Source of the DNA: Oenanthe sinensis
Taxonomy: Eukaryota > Streptophyta > Magnoliopsida > Apiales > Apiaceae
DNA: 64,000 nucleotides
Direction: 5' to 3'
Assembly (NCBI GenBank): GCA_028671895.1
Contig: CM053800.1
Coordinates: forward strand, 8,701,886-8,765,885
A program made the translations under genes and the position numbers. The notes under the pieces were generated by a model. The model had not been told where the DNA came from. It saw only the letters and a program-made list of their open reading frames with translations, and searched no databases. Of the stretch, positions 1 to 11,110 are shown in pieces; position 1 is the stretch's first letter, and the number at the start of each line of letters is the position of its first letter.

Positions 1-442
1 TACTTCAAGAGATCTCTGGTCAAGCATCCGCCCGAGAACATGCTCTTTCTCCAAGACAAAGCAGAGAAATATATTAAGGCGGAAGAAAGTATGAAGAAAA
101 CCATTATATCAGTGGCGACACATGGGAACAATAAAAAGAAGAGAAACGGTGATCAAGAGTATGATGCTAGTGACAAGGATTCCAAGAAGGATAAGGATTC
201 AAAATCCCCTCCTAAGAAAAATAACTTGGGACCAAAATTTGCTGAATATGCAAGGCTGAATACGCCTCGAAGCCAAATCCTGATGGATATTGAGAAGGAC
301 CGAGACCTGAGATGCCTAAACCCCTAAAGACAATTGAAGGATGAAATCGAATTCCTTATAAGAAGAGGAAGACTTTTTAGTACACTAAAAATACTAGCCG
401 TAATAGGTGCGATGATCATGAGAAAACAACGATAGTCGGGAT
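1..442 (+). pseudogene. gag: gag remnant of the Tat-type element
   Basis: C-terminal part of a Ty3/gypsy capsid-nucleocapsid polyprotein that packages the element RNA. The frame is open from base 1 (YFKRSLVKHPPENM...) and carries the AEKYIKAEE stretch typical of the end of plant Tat gag, followed by a Lys/Asp-rich linker. The frame ends at a TAA at 325-327 and reads on as RQLKDEIEFLIRRGRLF, the conserved block that normally follows a Cys/His knuckle. The knuckle itself is missing between RDLRCLNP and RQLKDEIE, so an in-frame deletion probably removed it. Non-functional. Confidence 0.75.
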
Positions 443-1062
443 ATGAATCCCCAGCCTAGAGGACCAGTTATTAATATAATTTTCGGAGGACTCACAGCTG
501 CAGGGAGTTCAAGAAACTCAAGAAAAGCATACGCAAGAGAAGTTATACAAGTCATAGGTGAAGCACCTAAACGTGCTAGAACGGAGGTTATCATATCCTT
601 TAATGACTCAGACTTGGAAGGGATAAAGTTTTCCCATAATGATCCTCTTGTCATAACCCCTTTGATAGGAAATTCTGAAGTAAAAAGAGTCCTGGTGGAC
701 AATGGAGCATCAGTTTATATCTTATTCTATGACATCTTTATGAAGATGGGGTACAATGATTCCTAACTACTCCTTCGAATGTTTCAATCTATGGTTTTAA
801 TGGAGTGGAGTCGAAAGTGGAAGGAACCATTCAACTACCCATGACAATGGGAAGAGAGCCTCGAGTGGCCACTCAGATGCTAACCTTTTTGGTAATCAAA
901 GCATCTTCTATGTACAATGCAATCCTTGGAAGAATAAGCTTGCATGCTTTTAAGGTTATTGCCTTGAGTTATCATTTGAATGTCAAGTTCCTCACCAGAA
1001 ACAGTGTTGGGGAGGAAAAAAGAGATCACGAATGGCAAGAAGTTGCTACGTGGCAGCCCTAA
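443..1062 (+). pseudogene. aspartic protease region of the Tat-type element
   Basis: Retropepsin-like protease that would cut the Gag-Pol precursor. The first block (443-766) holds IISFNDSDLEGIKF and the active-site region VLVDNGASVYILF. DNG in place of DTG/DSG is a variant I believe also occurs in other plant gypsy elements. A stop at 764-766 and a frame break follow. The second block (805-1062) holds YNAILGR, the conserved flap/C-terminal segment seen in this clade as YNAILGRPWLH. It overlaps the start of the RT frame at 1032. The break makes it a pseudogene; the assignment rests on motifs only. Confidence 0.75.
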
Positions 1063-2690
1063 GACCCGATGGAGTCCGGGGGGAAGTCCTGCCAATAGAG
1101 GACATGGACTCAAGAGAGGGTGAAGAAAGAAGAGGGAAACTAGCTGAAGACTTGGTTCTAATTCCCTTAGTTCCAGGAGAACCTGAGAAATTCACTTATA
1201 TTGGGGCCTCATTAAAAAAGCCTATGAAAGAAAAGTTAACAAAGTTCTTGCAAAAAAATAGGGACTTGTTTTCTTGGACAACCACTGATATGCCAGGGAT
1301 TGACCCCGAACTGATCACTCACAAGCTTAACGTGGATCCAAGACGGAAAATAGTGAAGCAAAAGAAGAGAAATTTTACTCCAGAAAAGCAAGAAGCCATA
1401 AAGCAAGAAGTGGAAAAACTCCTAAAGGCTGATTTTAACAAAGAAATTCAATTTCCCGAATGGCTAGCTAACCCTGTGATGGTCAAGAAATCTAATGGCA
1501 AGTGGAGAATGTGTGTAGACTTTACTGATTTAAATGATGCATATCCAAAGGATTGCTTCCCTCTTCCATGGATCAATGCAATTATAGATGCCACAACAGG
1601 ACATGAGATGGTAAGCTTCATGGATGGTTTTAGTGGATATAATTAAATCAGGATGCACGAGAATGACATTGCCAAGGTATCTTTCATCACTGACTTTGGT
1701 ATATTTTGTTATCTTGTTATGACCTTTGGGTTAAAGAATGTAGGAGCCACCTATTAAAGGCTAGTTAACAAAATATTCAAGCATCTTATTAGAAAAACCA
1801 TTGAGGTCTATGTTGATGATATGCTAGTTAAAAGCCTTGATAAGGCCGATCACATTGAGCACCTTAGAGAGGCTTTCGAAGTGCTAAGGCACCACAAAAT
1901 GATGCTAAACCCTGCGAAATGCGCCTTTGGCATAGGATCTATAAAATTCTTAGGAATGATGGTCTCTAAAAGGGGGATTCTGGCTAATCCGGACAAAATT
2001 AAGGCTATACTCGACATGGAACCCCCAAAAATGGTAAGAGATGTCCAGAAATTGACAGGAAGAGTTGCAGTCCTAGGAAGGTTCATCTCGAAGTCTAGAG
2101 ATAAATTCCTACCCTTCTTCAAGACGTTAAAGAAAGTAAAAGATTTTGTGTGGACAGAAGGAAGTCAAGCAGCCTTCGAGGAACTGAATCGAGGAACTGA
2201 TGAAATATATGGCTGAAGCTCCATTATTGGCTAAGCTTAATCCTGAGGACATATTATACTTTTATCTGGCCGTATTAGAAAAGGCCCTGAGTGCTGTCCT
2301 TATAAAGGAGGAAGAAAAGATTTAAAACCAGTTTATTATGTGAGCAAGGTCTTAAATAGAGCGGAACTTAACTACTCCAAGATTGAAAAGTTTGCACTAG
2401 CCCTGGTGATGGCCTCAAAAAAGTTACGACCTTATTTTCAAGCACACAAAATTGAGGTAATAATCGATCAACCTTTAAGAAACATCATACATAGCCCCAA
2501 ATAAAGTGGAAGACTGATTAAATGGGCCATAGAGCTGGGAGAGTTCGACATCAAGTATAAGCCTCGAACGACCATTAAAGCTCAAGCTCTTGCTGACTTC
2601 GTGGTCGAATGTACCATTAATGACCAAGAAGTCATGGGGGCAAGATATGGAGGAAACAACATAAAAAGAAGAAGATGGGCAATCTCTTAA
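1032..2690 (+). pseudogene. reverse transcriptase and first RNase H of the Tat-type element
   Basis: RNA-dependent DNA polymerase with its attached RNase H. Visible RT motifs, in order: LKADFNKEIQFPEWLANPVMV, KWRMCVDFTDLNDAYPKD, FMDGFSGYN, the active-site box YVDDML near 1812, and the thumb region KFLGMMVSKRGI. The frame is cut by TAA at 1644-1646 and 1755-1757; both sit where the family has Gln. The attached RNase H runs from about 2220 to 2620 (KPVYYVSKVL, LNYSKIEKFALALVMA, LADFVVECT) and needs a frameshift near 2320 plus a stop near 2500. The catalytic aspartates of YVDD survive, but the gene cannot make a protein. Confidence 0.88.
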
Positions 2691-2700
2691 AGAATATTAG

Positions 2701-3150
2701 GTGCTCAATTTTGATGGGGCATCAAAAATAAAATCTAGTGGAGCAGACTTTGTGCTACAAAGTCCCGAAGGATTCATCATTGAGTATGCTATTAAGCTCG
2801 ACTTTCCAACAACTAATAATGAAGTCAAATATGAAGCTCTGATAGCAGACAAGTGCTTGGCCAAGGCACTAAATACAAAATACCTCAAAGTCTATGGAGA
2901 CTCGAAACTGGTTGTATCCCAAGTAAATGGGGAGTTTAAAGCAATGGAAGAAGTCATGATTAAGTACCTCCAGATAGTGAAAGCTATAATGACTCAATTT
3001 GAAGAATGTTTGATCGAATATGTTCCTAGAGAAGAGAATGTAAATGCCAACGCCTTATCGAAGTTCGCCTCATCAGAAGTGGATGAACATATGGGAAATG
3101 TCTACTTCCAAGTCTTGAAAACCCCCAGCATCAATGCAAAGATAGTATCC
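2701..3150 (+). pseudogene. second (Tat-clade) RNase H domain
   Basis: A separate RNase H domain between the RT-linked RNase H and integrase, a mark of Tat-clade gypsy elements. Catalytic-type positions can be followed: Asp in NFDGAS, Glu in KYEALIA, and Asp in YGDSKLVVSQV. The last acidic position, normally Asp in an ADALS block, reads Asn here (ANALSKFAS, codon AAC at 3049-3051), a G-to-A type change that would remove a metal ligand. The reading frame continues without a stop from 2701 into the region before integrase (to 3447). Confidence 0.75.
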
Positions 3151-4403
3151 CCAATAAACTTGGGTAACTGCTGGATGGATCCAATTAAAGCCCACCTTAA
3201 ATCTGGATTGACTCCTGCCAATGCCATGGAAGCCAGAAAAATTACTGTGAGGGCATTAAGGTACGCTCTTATTGATGGAATTCTCTATAAGAAATCTGTT
3301 GTTATTCCGTACTTGAAATGTCTAAAGCCAGATGAAACCCATGAGGCTTTGAAAGAAGTACACAAAGGGATTTGTGGCCAATACTTGGGGGCAGAGCTTT
3401 GGCTCACAAAATCACCCGCCTTGACTTTTACTGGCCTAACTTGCTAAAAAATTCAAAAGAGTATGTAAGAAGATGTGACAGATGCCAAAGGCATGCACCA
3501 GTTGTCAGGCAACCTCTTGAGATGTTGACGTCCATAAATTCCCCCATCCCATTTGCAATATGGGGAATGGACATACTTTGACCTTTTCCAATGGCTAGTG
3601 GACATAGAAAGTTCCTAATCGTTGCAATTGATTACTTCACTAAATGGAGTGAGGCTAAACCACTAACCAAGATAACCATAAAATAAGTAGCTCAGTTCTA
3701 ATGGGAAAACATCATATCTAGGTATGGAATACCATGAATCCTGGTGATGGACAATGACACACAATTCAACAATGAAGAATTCAAGGAGTATTGCAATGAT
3801 AATGATATCAGTCTACGCTTTACTTCTGTTGCACATCCCCAATTAAATGGGCAGGCTGAGGTAGCCAATTGAATCATCCTTGATGGACTCAAGAAAAGGA
3901 TCCAGCGTTCTGCTAACACATGGGTGAATGAGCTTTTGCCAATACTCTGGGCATACAGAACCACTCATAAAGTTACTACTGATGCAACTCCATTCTTCCT
4001 AGCTTATGGAGCTGAGGCGGTGGTAGTAGTTGAAATATCACAGGTATCCCCAAGAATCGGGGACTTTGAGCCTGAGAAAAATGAGGAAGGGATGAAGCTT
4101 ACGTTGGACTTGATTGATGAAGTTAGATACATGGCTCATGCAAAGATAATTAAATATCAAAACAGATCATCTTTCTACTACAACCTAAGGGTTAAAGAAT
4201 GGTTTTTCAGACAAGGAGACTTGGTCCTCAGAAAAGCTGAAGCTTCTGGGGTAGGCCACAAGGGCAAGCTAGCCCCTTACTGGGAAAGACCCTACAAGAT
4301 AAAATAAGTTAAGGGAGGAGGATCATACATCCTTGAAACCCTAGAAGATATCGAAGTACCAAGGACTTGGCATGCCTCAAACCTAAAGGTTTATTATACA
4401 TGA
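3150..4403 (+). pseudogene. integrase of the Tat-type element
   Basis: Retroviral-type integrase that would insert the cDNA. The zinc-binding part is split by a frameshift near 3380-3420: EVHKGICGQYLG in one frame, then RALAHKITRLDFYWPNL and CDRCQRHAP in the next (H-H-C-C pattern). The catalytic core follows (GMDIL, VAIDYFTKW, MDNDTQFN, AHPQLNGQAE) and then the conserved tail LLPILWAYRTTHK, TPFFLAYGAEAV, ending in RTWHASNLKVYYT. One shared frame is cut by stops at 3579, 3684, 3699, 3735 and 3870. Three of these (3684, 3735, 3870) fit C-to-T loss of CAA or CGA codons. Dead gene. Confidence 0.85.
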
Positions 4404-4829
4404 AGAAATTAACTATGAGTTCCTATATTTAGTAGGGACTAAGTAGGAATAAGGTTCGTTGAAACCACTAGGATGTAAGAGCCTTTCGCTCCAGACATGG
4501 TCTCCATTTTATAAGGGTTATGCCCACTTTAGCCTTGAATGCATTATTAATAAAGCTTTCATCCTTGTGGCATTTCCAAAAGCATGCGTGTTTAGCCTAG
4601 ATTGGAAATCAAATTTGTTAGTTACTTTATGACAAAGGAGTAGGAAGCCTGTGTGGCACGTTAATTAATACCCCGTTTGTTCTTTTACGCTCAAAAAATA
4701 TATTTTATCAAATATGCTAAGGCACGAAAAAAGAAAAGAACAAACGACAAAAGACTTCTTCATAAATAAAGAGTCTTTGAAAACATAATAGAAAATACAA
4801 GGGATACAAGAATGATGAGGAAAAAGAAA
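4404..4829. other. non-coding spacer after integrase
   Basis: No convincing ORF on either strand. The stretch joins the end of integrase to the antisense ORF and belongs to the Tat-type element. The short + strand ORFs that begin near 4812 are shadows of the antisense gene. Confidence 0.5.
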
Positions 4830-5631
4830 CTAAGAGAGATCTTGGATGTTCTCATCCTCATCTTTCCTCTTTTCATCAGTCTTCTCTTCTTCCTCTACTT
4901 CCTTTCGGGCATTGTCTGCAGCCTCGAGAGTAGAGTCGAAAACCCGATCATACTCATCCAAGGACTCGCCGCCCGACAAGTCACCCGAACCTGTCCCTCG
5001 AGTAGTAGAAGTCAAGGCTAATGGCTGACATATGGGACAAGGAAAATCAGCCGGATCAAACAAGCCCGGATGCTTAGCCAAGATGGCATTGAGGCATTTG
5101 TTCCAAGCTTGAGCACTGGCAGTCACAAAAACTAAGTCATCATGCTTATCGATGAAAGCATAGAAATCTTCTGACTCCTTGTACTCGTCAATCATGACCT
5201 TCTTCCCGACCCTTAGCTCTTGCAGATCAGCATGGGCCGCCACCAGTTCTTCCTCCTTCTCGAGCAGTTTCTTCTCAAGGACGGTCACCTTTGCCTCGGC
5301 TTTGGCTTTGCCCTTCCTTTGGGCCTTCTCCGAGAAACGCCAAGGCTTGGCCTGATGGGCCATGGTCTGGAAGTAAGTGTTGACCTATTCAAAAAGCACG
5401 ACACGATGAAAAACTAGGGAAACCAAAAAATGACTAAGTGTAGAAAGATGGGAAACAAATGGGCCTTACCATGGCAACAACTTGGGCCCCCAAAGCCTCC
5501 GCCTCTTCTATGTCCGTTTTCAGGACAATCTTGGTCTTCTCGACTGGAGGAATGAAATTCTGCGAACAATCAACGGAGTTTAGAGTACTCCCAACGACGA
5601 TATCTAGCTTCCTTAAACCCCAACCGGGCCT
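4830..5631 (-). pseudogene. antisense accessory ORF with an 85-bp intron (Tat-type extra ORF)
   Basis: ORF antisense to gag-pol, lying between integrase and the LTR. The main exon (5384 to 4830) encodes a Lys/Ala/Glu-rich coiled coil (about residues 12-55 after MAHQ), then a compact block (FYAFIDKHDD, AWNKCLNAIL, KHPGLFDPADF) and an acidic tail rich in Glu/Asp/Lys. An upstream exon (about 5631-5470) reads GSTLNSVDCSQNFIPP and GAQVVAM and joins in frame across a predicted intron, 5469 to 5385, with GTAAGG donor and ATAG acceptor. A TGA at 5632-5634 closes the upstream side. Its function is unknown; extra antisense ORFs are a known feature of Tat elements. It could be intact on a longer transcript, so pseudogene status is an inference from its dead neighbours. 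Confidence 0.6.
5385..5469 (-). other. predicted intron in the antisense ORF
   Basis: 85-bp AT-rich segment with a GT donor (minus strand, after CCATG) and an AG acceptor (before GTCAACAC). Removing it keeps the flanking reading frames in phase. Prediction from sequence only. Confidence 0.55.
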
Positions 5632-5749
5632 TCAAGCCGTAGTGTTTGGGTCCTCCTCTTCATCAACTCAAGGCCTCTTTCCTTGGGGCTTGTCACAAGG
5701 CTGAATGAACCCTATTCGACTACAAGCTAATTGATGGCCTAAATTCGAG

Positions 5750-6600
5750 TAAGAACCCCATCGACCAGGGTTTCTGAAATGGCCTAGAATCGACTAGCAC
5801 CTGGTCGAAAATCGACCAGGAACCCCGATCGACTAGCTCGATCAGTTGCTTGGAGTGACTTCTCGATTGGTTCATCCTTATGACTTCTCGATTGGTTCAA
5901 CCTTATGACTTCTCGATCAATTTCTTGAAGTGACTTCTCGATTGGGTTAGCCTTATGACTTCTCGATTGGTTCAACCTTATGACTTCTCGATTAGTTCCT
6001 TGAAGTGACTTCTCGATTGGGTTAACCTTATGACTTCTAAATTGGTTCAGCCTTATGGCTTCTCGATTGGTTCAGCCTTATGACTTCTCGATCATTTTCT
6101 TGAAGTGACTTCTCAATTGGGTTAGCCTTATGACTTCTCGATTGGTTCAGCCTTATGACTTCTCGATTGGTTAGGCCTTATGACTTCTCGATTGGTTCTT
6201 TTGCTAACTTCTCGAATTATTTATTCTGGACTTCTCGAATGTATGACATTTTCACACTACTTGATTGACTTGATTCCTTGACTTCTCGAACTGGGATCCT
6301 GGTCAAAAATCGACTAGGAATCCTGTTCGACCAGGACTCCAAAGAAGCCTAGAAATGACTAGAATCCTGGTCAAGAATCGACCAGGAACCCTGTTTAACT
6401 AGGACTCCAAAGAAGCCTAGAATCGACCAGGACTCAGTTTTAACCAAGATACAGTAAAGTCACCAAACGAATAGGATCCTAATCGAATTTGATTCGGAAC
6501 CGTTATCGATTAGAAGCCCGATCGAGGCCTAAAAATGACTAGGATCCTGGTCGAAATCGACTAGGAATCCGGAACATTTAGGAACCTTGGCCGACTAAGT
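5750..6600. repeat. dispersed CGACCAGGA/TCCTGGTCG motifs of the Tat-type LTR region
   Basis: Imperfect copies of TCGACCAGGA and its complement TCCTGGTCGA, often paired as short inverted repeats, flank the tandem array at 5850-6290 on both sides. They recur beyond the inserted element at 19253-19325. The shared motif shows that both sides belong to one host sequence, here taken as the LTR or its edge. Confidence 0.65.
5850..6290. repeat. TGACTTCTCG tandem array (about 25-bp unit)
   Basis: Twelve exact TGACTTCTCG decamers and about five near copies, most in a unit of about 25 bp of the form CTTATGACTTCTCGATTGGT plus five variable bases. Every third or fourth unit has GAAG in place of CTTA before TGACTTCTCG, giving higher-order blocks of 3, 3 and 4 units. 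The reverse complement, CGAGAAGTCA, forms a looser array in the LTR of copia element D (60250-60615). Confidence 0.85.
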
Positions 6601-6603
6601 ACC

Positions 6604-6608
6604 TCTGT
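6604..6608. repeat. target site duplication TCTGT, left copy
   Basis: TCTGT directly precedes the TGTGG end of the inserted gypsy element and recurs at 19248-19252 right after its TTACA end. A 5-bp duplication is usual for LTR elements. Confidence 0.75.
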
Positions 6609-6633
6609 TGTGGCGCCCCCAAATCCGGGGTCA
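6609..6633 (-). repeat. 25-bp LTR stub
   Basis: The outermost end of the inserted element matches the first 25 bases of both full LTRs (GGCGCCCCCAAATCCGGGG core). It then jumps within about 15 bases into internal sequence next to the primer site. Nearly the whole LTR and the adjoining internal DNA are missing here. Confidence 0.75.
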
Positions 6634-6712
6634 CAACAGTATATCGTTCTCACGCTATCCTCTTATATATGCATAACTCTTAACGCTCTCGTATCGAAGT
6701 ACTATAACTCAT

Positions 6713-6724
6713 GCTCTGATACCA
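6713..6724 (-). promoter_or_regulatory. primer-binding site, first copy (tRNA-iMet type)
   Basis: On the - strand it reads TGGTATCAGAGC, which fits the 3' end of plant initiator tRNA-Met. It lies 4 bases outside the LTR at 6729. Being next to the 3' LTR it is out of place for a simple element. Confidence 0.8.
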
Positions 6725-6728
6725 TCTC

Positions 6729-9700
6729 TGTGGCGCCCCCAAATCCGGGGTCAGGGATTTGAGTCGCCACGTCATCATCCAATCATTTACAACCTGCAAT
6801 AACTTAATACTCCAACAAACACACATCATAGACCCCTCTCTCACACACACACACACACAAGTTATAGTCTTAGAAACGATATACAACAAGTATCATTAGT
6901 TATTACAAACCAAATGTACTTATCCAGGATCTCATACTATCAATGCTAACCTCTTCATGAAGGAACATTAATAACTAGCTCAATACTGAAACTTATCCAA
7001 CTTACTTTCGTAGAATATGGTTAAACTGAACCATCTCAAAGGTGAATCTTCTACTTTCATCTCTCTCTAGGCGTGAAGCCAATCGAACATGTTATCACTT
7101 TCTCTGAAAAATATAATATAAGCAAGAATGAGCGAAAGAATTCTCAACAAGTTATTCACCCAATTAGCTATGTGACTCTCATTCAAGAATATGATAATCA
7201 CTACTATCTCAATAGTATAATCATAAGGCTTAACAGTATATGGTAAGCATAATAAAGTATCTTACAACGATACACATGATCAGATTTTTTCTGCTAAAAA
7301 CATTTGTACTAAACATAAAGTTTAGAAAATATCATCCGAACAATTTGGTTCAGTATATAACATAATACACTATCAAATATAGTGTTACCACGCTTTCATA
7401 TATCCTCTAAAGCTTTTTAAGATAAAACTCCATGAACTTATTACGTTCATTGTTTTGAAATAGTCTTTCCATAACTTAGCAAAATAGCTTCAACTATAGT
7501 TTTGCTAAACTCCCCTAATATACGGGGTACACCATTCAAGATACAACAATCATAGTTGCTTATCTTTGAGAAAATTAACTCACTTTGAACCATACCATTT
7601 ATAAGGTTTAAACTCCCATAAAATATCTTTAAAGATCCTGTTGTGTTGTAATATATAAAGAAAACAAGAGTGAGCAACATAGGCCCACTATAATCATAAC
7701 TTCTATAAACATACTTTCTGATAAACATTTCAAAAGTTTGTAAGCTTTTCATGAATCAGTTACCTTCTGAAGTTTTCATATAACTATTCGTTAAATCATA
7801 CGAATAACAAGATGACATTTCAAGTTGTTAAAAACCTTTTTCTCATCAGATCCCATATGAAGTTTTCCTTTCTTTTCGTTAAAACATTTCAAGATTTCAT
7901 TTGCAATCAACACCATAGGTAACTCAGCTCATAGGCTTTCATTACGGTGTGAAGCACAATTCTAATTGGAAGAAGGGACTGTAACTGGAGCATCAACACG
8001 CCCGCTACCACACATTCACGATGATCAGTCGTAGCACGTGGCAGCCTTCATCAGCATCCTATGGAAGCCTTCCATTTCTCTACATGTAGAAGGGGGAGCC
8101 CCGATACTCGCTACCGTTAATGGGTATTCACTTCCTAGACCGAGTTCCCTATTTTTGATAAGTCTGAACGTATTTTATTCTTATTAAAAGAATAAAATAA
8201 AATAATTAAATTAAAATATTAGGGAGCTCTCACTATCTTTAAACTCTTTTCTGAAGGTCGGAAAGTAATTAAAATAATTATCGAAAGCTTCGAATAATTA
8301 TTAAAGACCTCAAATAATTTGTAAGTGAATTTTTAATATTTAATAAATATTTAAATAATATTTATTAATTATAATTAATAAATAATCCTCAATAAATGAA
8401 TATTCAAAATAATATTCATTAATTAAATAAATATTAAAATAATATTTATTATCCTCATTTAATTCTTTTATCCAAAGAATATCAAAATATTAATATCGTC
8501 ATTTCAAAATAATCTGTCTCCGGCTTCTTCCGGATTACGACAGTACTTAACATAACCTTCCGACTCCCGGTCTACGTTCGAAAATACATAACTCGCTATA
8601 CACTTAGAGCCTTTTACCTTCACTGAATTATATCTATATTTCTTATAGCATATAACCGAAACATTTACGAAAGCTTTAATAATACATAAAACAATTCGTA
8701 CTTTTCAATATACAGTTATATCACAACAACAATAGTCTTTCGATCATAATAGTAGTACATTAAGTACAAGTGATTAAAAACGTGCATACGTAGCAATACA
8801 TATATTTTGATATGTAAAAACGTAGGATAGAAAACTTGCCTGGAGTCCAAGATACGTTCTCAGAGTCTCACTCGCTCCAGATTTTCTATCCATAGATATT
8901 ATAATCCTGATTAGTACTCATAATCCCATCAACTACTTGTATTACAATTAAGTATAATCACATAACGAGTCCAATTATGACCCTTACAATTTGCACTTAG
9001 TCATTTTTATTAACACTTGTTTTACCCGGCATTCACCTCCTCGGGTCTATCTTGACCATTCGTAAACCATCTCGTCAGCGGCTTTTAATCTAATCATTTT
9101 ACTCCAATACATAGTCATGTTATTCCTCAACATCTTTCATATATAACTCGTGTAGGAATTAAGTCTCGAAAATCAACTTACGTCTACGTTTTATAGTGAC
9201 AATAGGCACTTAGTCACTTTTTAGTAATTCTCACTTTAAACACCCAACTTCTAGCATTTTTACTAAATTGAGTTTTAATTCGATTAACTCAAATCTTTCT
9301 CTGGAGTCATCCTTGACATCCCTAGTATCTTAGATAAAAGTTTCACATGAAATTAAGCATCCTAGCTACTTCGGTGATAGCCTCAAAGTTGGTTATTAAC
9401 ATGGTTTCTAAGTTATGCGATACCTTTAGTAAATCGGTCATAACTTTTGACTCGTAACTCCAAATGATTCAAACTTAGCGCGCAAACGATCTAGAGAATA
9501 CCTAGAATACAATCCATCAAAGGTTTGCCCCTGGACAGAGGACTCATTTTCGAATGTTCAAAACAGGGCAGTAGCTTCTCCAGTGAACAGTGTCACCGCG
9601 CTACTTTGGTTTCAAAATTTTTATAAAATCATCTTTGCACCTTCCTCAGGCTAGGCAGAAAATGGAGAGATGGAAGGGGAGAGCTTTTCTCACTTTACTT

Positions 9701-10362
9701 GCTTTTTGTGTTGGTGTATAATGTGTATGTATTGTTACATGACTGATTTACACATAATTATGGCCTGGTTGAACTTGATCCAAGTGATAAGGTTGCTTTA
9801 TGGATTTTTTCCCTAAATTAGGGAACCATGTTTCCTAATCCTAGTTTGTCATTTGGTTAATCTTGCTAGCTTAGTTACTTGACTAGTTACTTTGGTTACT
9901 TGATTCCACCCATGCAAGTACTTGCTTTCATGGCTTGAATGGCTTTGGTGCAATTTAATTGCCATCCCATGATTAACACTTAATCCTCCACGTAAGTTCG
10001 ATTATTTCTGAAAGCGTTTCGTCGTAGGAATTCCGTAACGTAAATCCTTAATATTCAAAATACTCCAATTCGATTATAACCATGAACTTTCTAATTTATA
10101 ATCCTCCCGGTTATAACATAATTCTCTTATTCCTCGATATCTCGTAAATTATGAAACAATTAGTAAAAGAGAAAATCTTCGGATTCTGACAGCTTTTGCA
10201 TTCACTCATTTTCTTCATACAATAATATGACATCTTCGGATTTCTAATATTCCAACACTTACTTAGTGTAGGCTAAAAAGTTTTTCATAATCCGTAGAAT
10301 CACTATTCATCAGTGTCGTTTATAAATAAAAAAAAATTCGTCCAAAAATCCGGGTTATTACA
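6729..10362 (-). repeat. 3' LTR of the chromovirus-like element (3634 bp)
   Basis: Direct repeat of 14459-19247, nearly identical over most of its length; differences I saw are scattered single bases, a CA-repeat length change and two blocks. It lacks 853 bp that the other copy has (17672-18524), and its 8126-8330 block differs from the other LTR's 15820-16370. It begins TGTGGC and ends TTATTACA on the + strand. It contains a 101-codon open frame (7447-7752, -) that is present in both copies but has no recognisable domain and is probably chance. Confidence 0.85.
6843..6860. repeat. CA microsatellite
   Basis: Run of CA dinucleotides inside the LTR. The matching position in the second LTR (14574-14587) is two repeats shorter, a normal length polymorphism between LTR copies. 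Confidence 0.9.
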
Positions 10363-10380
10363 GTCTACCCTCCTTAAAAG
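10363..10380 (-). promoter_or_regulatory. polypurine tract region
   Basis: On the - strand CTTTTAAGGAGGGTAGAC lies directly before the 3' LTR start TGTAATAAC. Purine-rich AAGGAGGG fits the plus-strand primer of an LTR element. Confidence 0.6.
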
Positions 10381-10619
10381 GATTCCGTCCTCGGAATCTA
10401 AACAAAAGTCACTAAGGGTTGTCTCTTCACCCTTTTTGGTTCACCCATACACCCTTTCTGGTGCTATGGTTTTAATTCTCCACACTTTCTCTTTTCGGTC
10501 ATTGATCTTTACCGGTCGTAAAACACATTTGGTTACAACCTCTACGATTTCTTATTCTAAACACGTGTCTAGCATACACATTATTCTCTCGTAATATAGA
10601 CGTAGGGCACGCGAGGTTT

Positions 10620-11110
10620 TTATATTATAAATATTACAAAATAATGCCAACGTATAAGCATTAACCTATTATACTTCAGAACCTGCCAACTTTAATACCC
10701 TCGAGCTTAATTGCTCTCTTTTACCAAATCTCGTTACCACTTTACGTGATAATGTTTCTAGAAATATGAAGTCTCTCACTCCATGCTTTCTGTCTTCTCT
10801 AATTTGATTAGCATACATGCGGGTTCCTTCTCGATACCCAAACATTTCCTTGTTCTTTATCTTAGTCCTAATATGAGGAAGATTGATATTTTTCTTCCGT
10901 ACAGAACTTCGTAATGTGGCATGACTACTCTCTGAATGAGAACTATTTTCATATGAAAACTATATCCATGGTACGTTATTTTCCCAACTCCTTTCGATAT
11001 CCAAGGCATAAACCTTTTATGAAGAGCTAACTTTGCACGAGATTTTAAATCAGAGATCCTTTTATCGAACCTCATTGCAACAAAATGATCAGAGTGATTC
11101 AAAGATAAAT
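10620..11110 (-). pseudogene. integrase C-terminal remnant of the chromovirus-like element
   Basis: End of a Ty3/gypsy integrase on the - strand. The piece 11102-10857 contains MPHYEVLYGRK, corresponding to the conserved 'PYEALYGRK' block. Further downstream (about 10820-10680) the frame reads YANQIRED...FIFLETLSRKVVTRFGKRE, matching the block that ends in RFGKRGKL in plant chromovirus integrases. Frameshifts and stops separate the pieces. No chromodomain is legible between here and the purine tract. Confidence 0.65.

Larger units (their letters stand above)
1..6608 (+). mobile_element. Ty3/gypsy retrotransposon, Tat-type, left part (decayed)
   Basis: Remains of a long Ty3/gypsy element read on the + strand. 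The order is gag, protease, reverse transcriptase, RNase H, a second RNase H, then integrase, and behind integrase an antisense ORF and repeat-rich non-coding DNA. Two RNase H regions plus an extra antisense ORF between pol and the 3' LTR are known traits of the plant Tat clade (Retand/Ogre relatives), so I infer that clade. The window starts inside gag, so the 5' LTR is outside. Many stops and frameshifts show that it is dead. A second gypsy element is inserted at 6608/6609, and the host sequence resumes at 19248. Confidence 0.85.

Noticed and set aside
5850..6290. CRISPR-like array
   Set aside because: Short irregular repeats with near-repetitive spacers in plant retroelement DNA; no cas genes and no spacer diversity.
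7447..7752. 101-codon - strand ORF, nearly identical to 15154-15459
   Set aside because: It is inside both LTRs, so its conservation is explained by the LTR repeat. No domain, and codon content looks like AT-rich chance.
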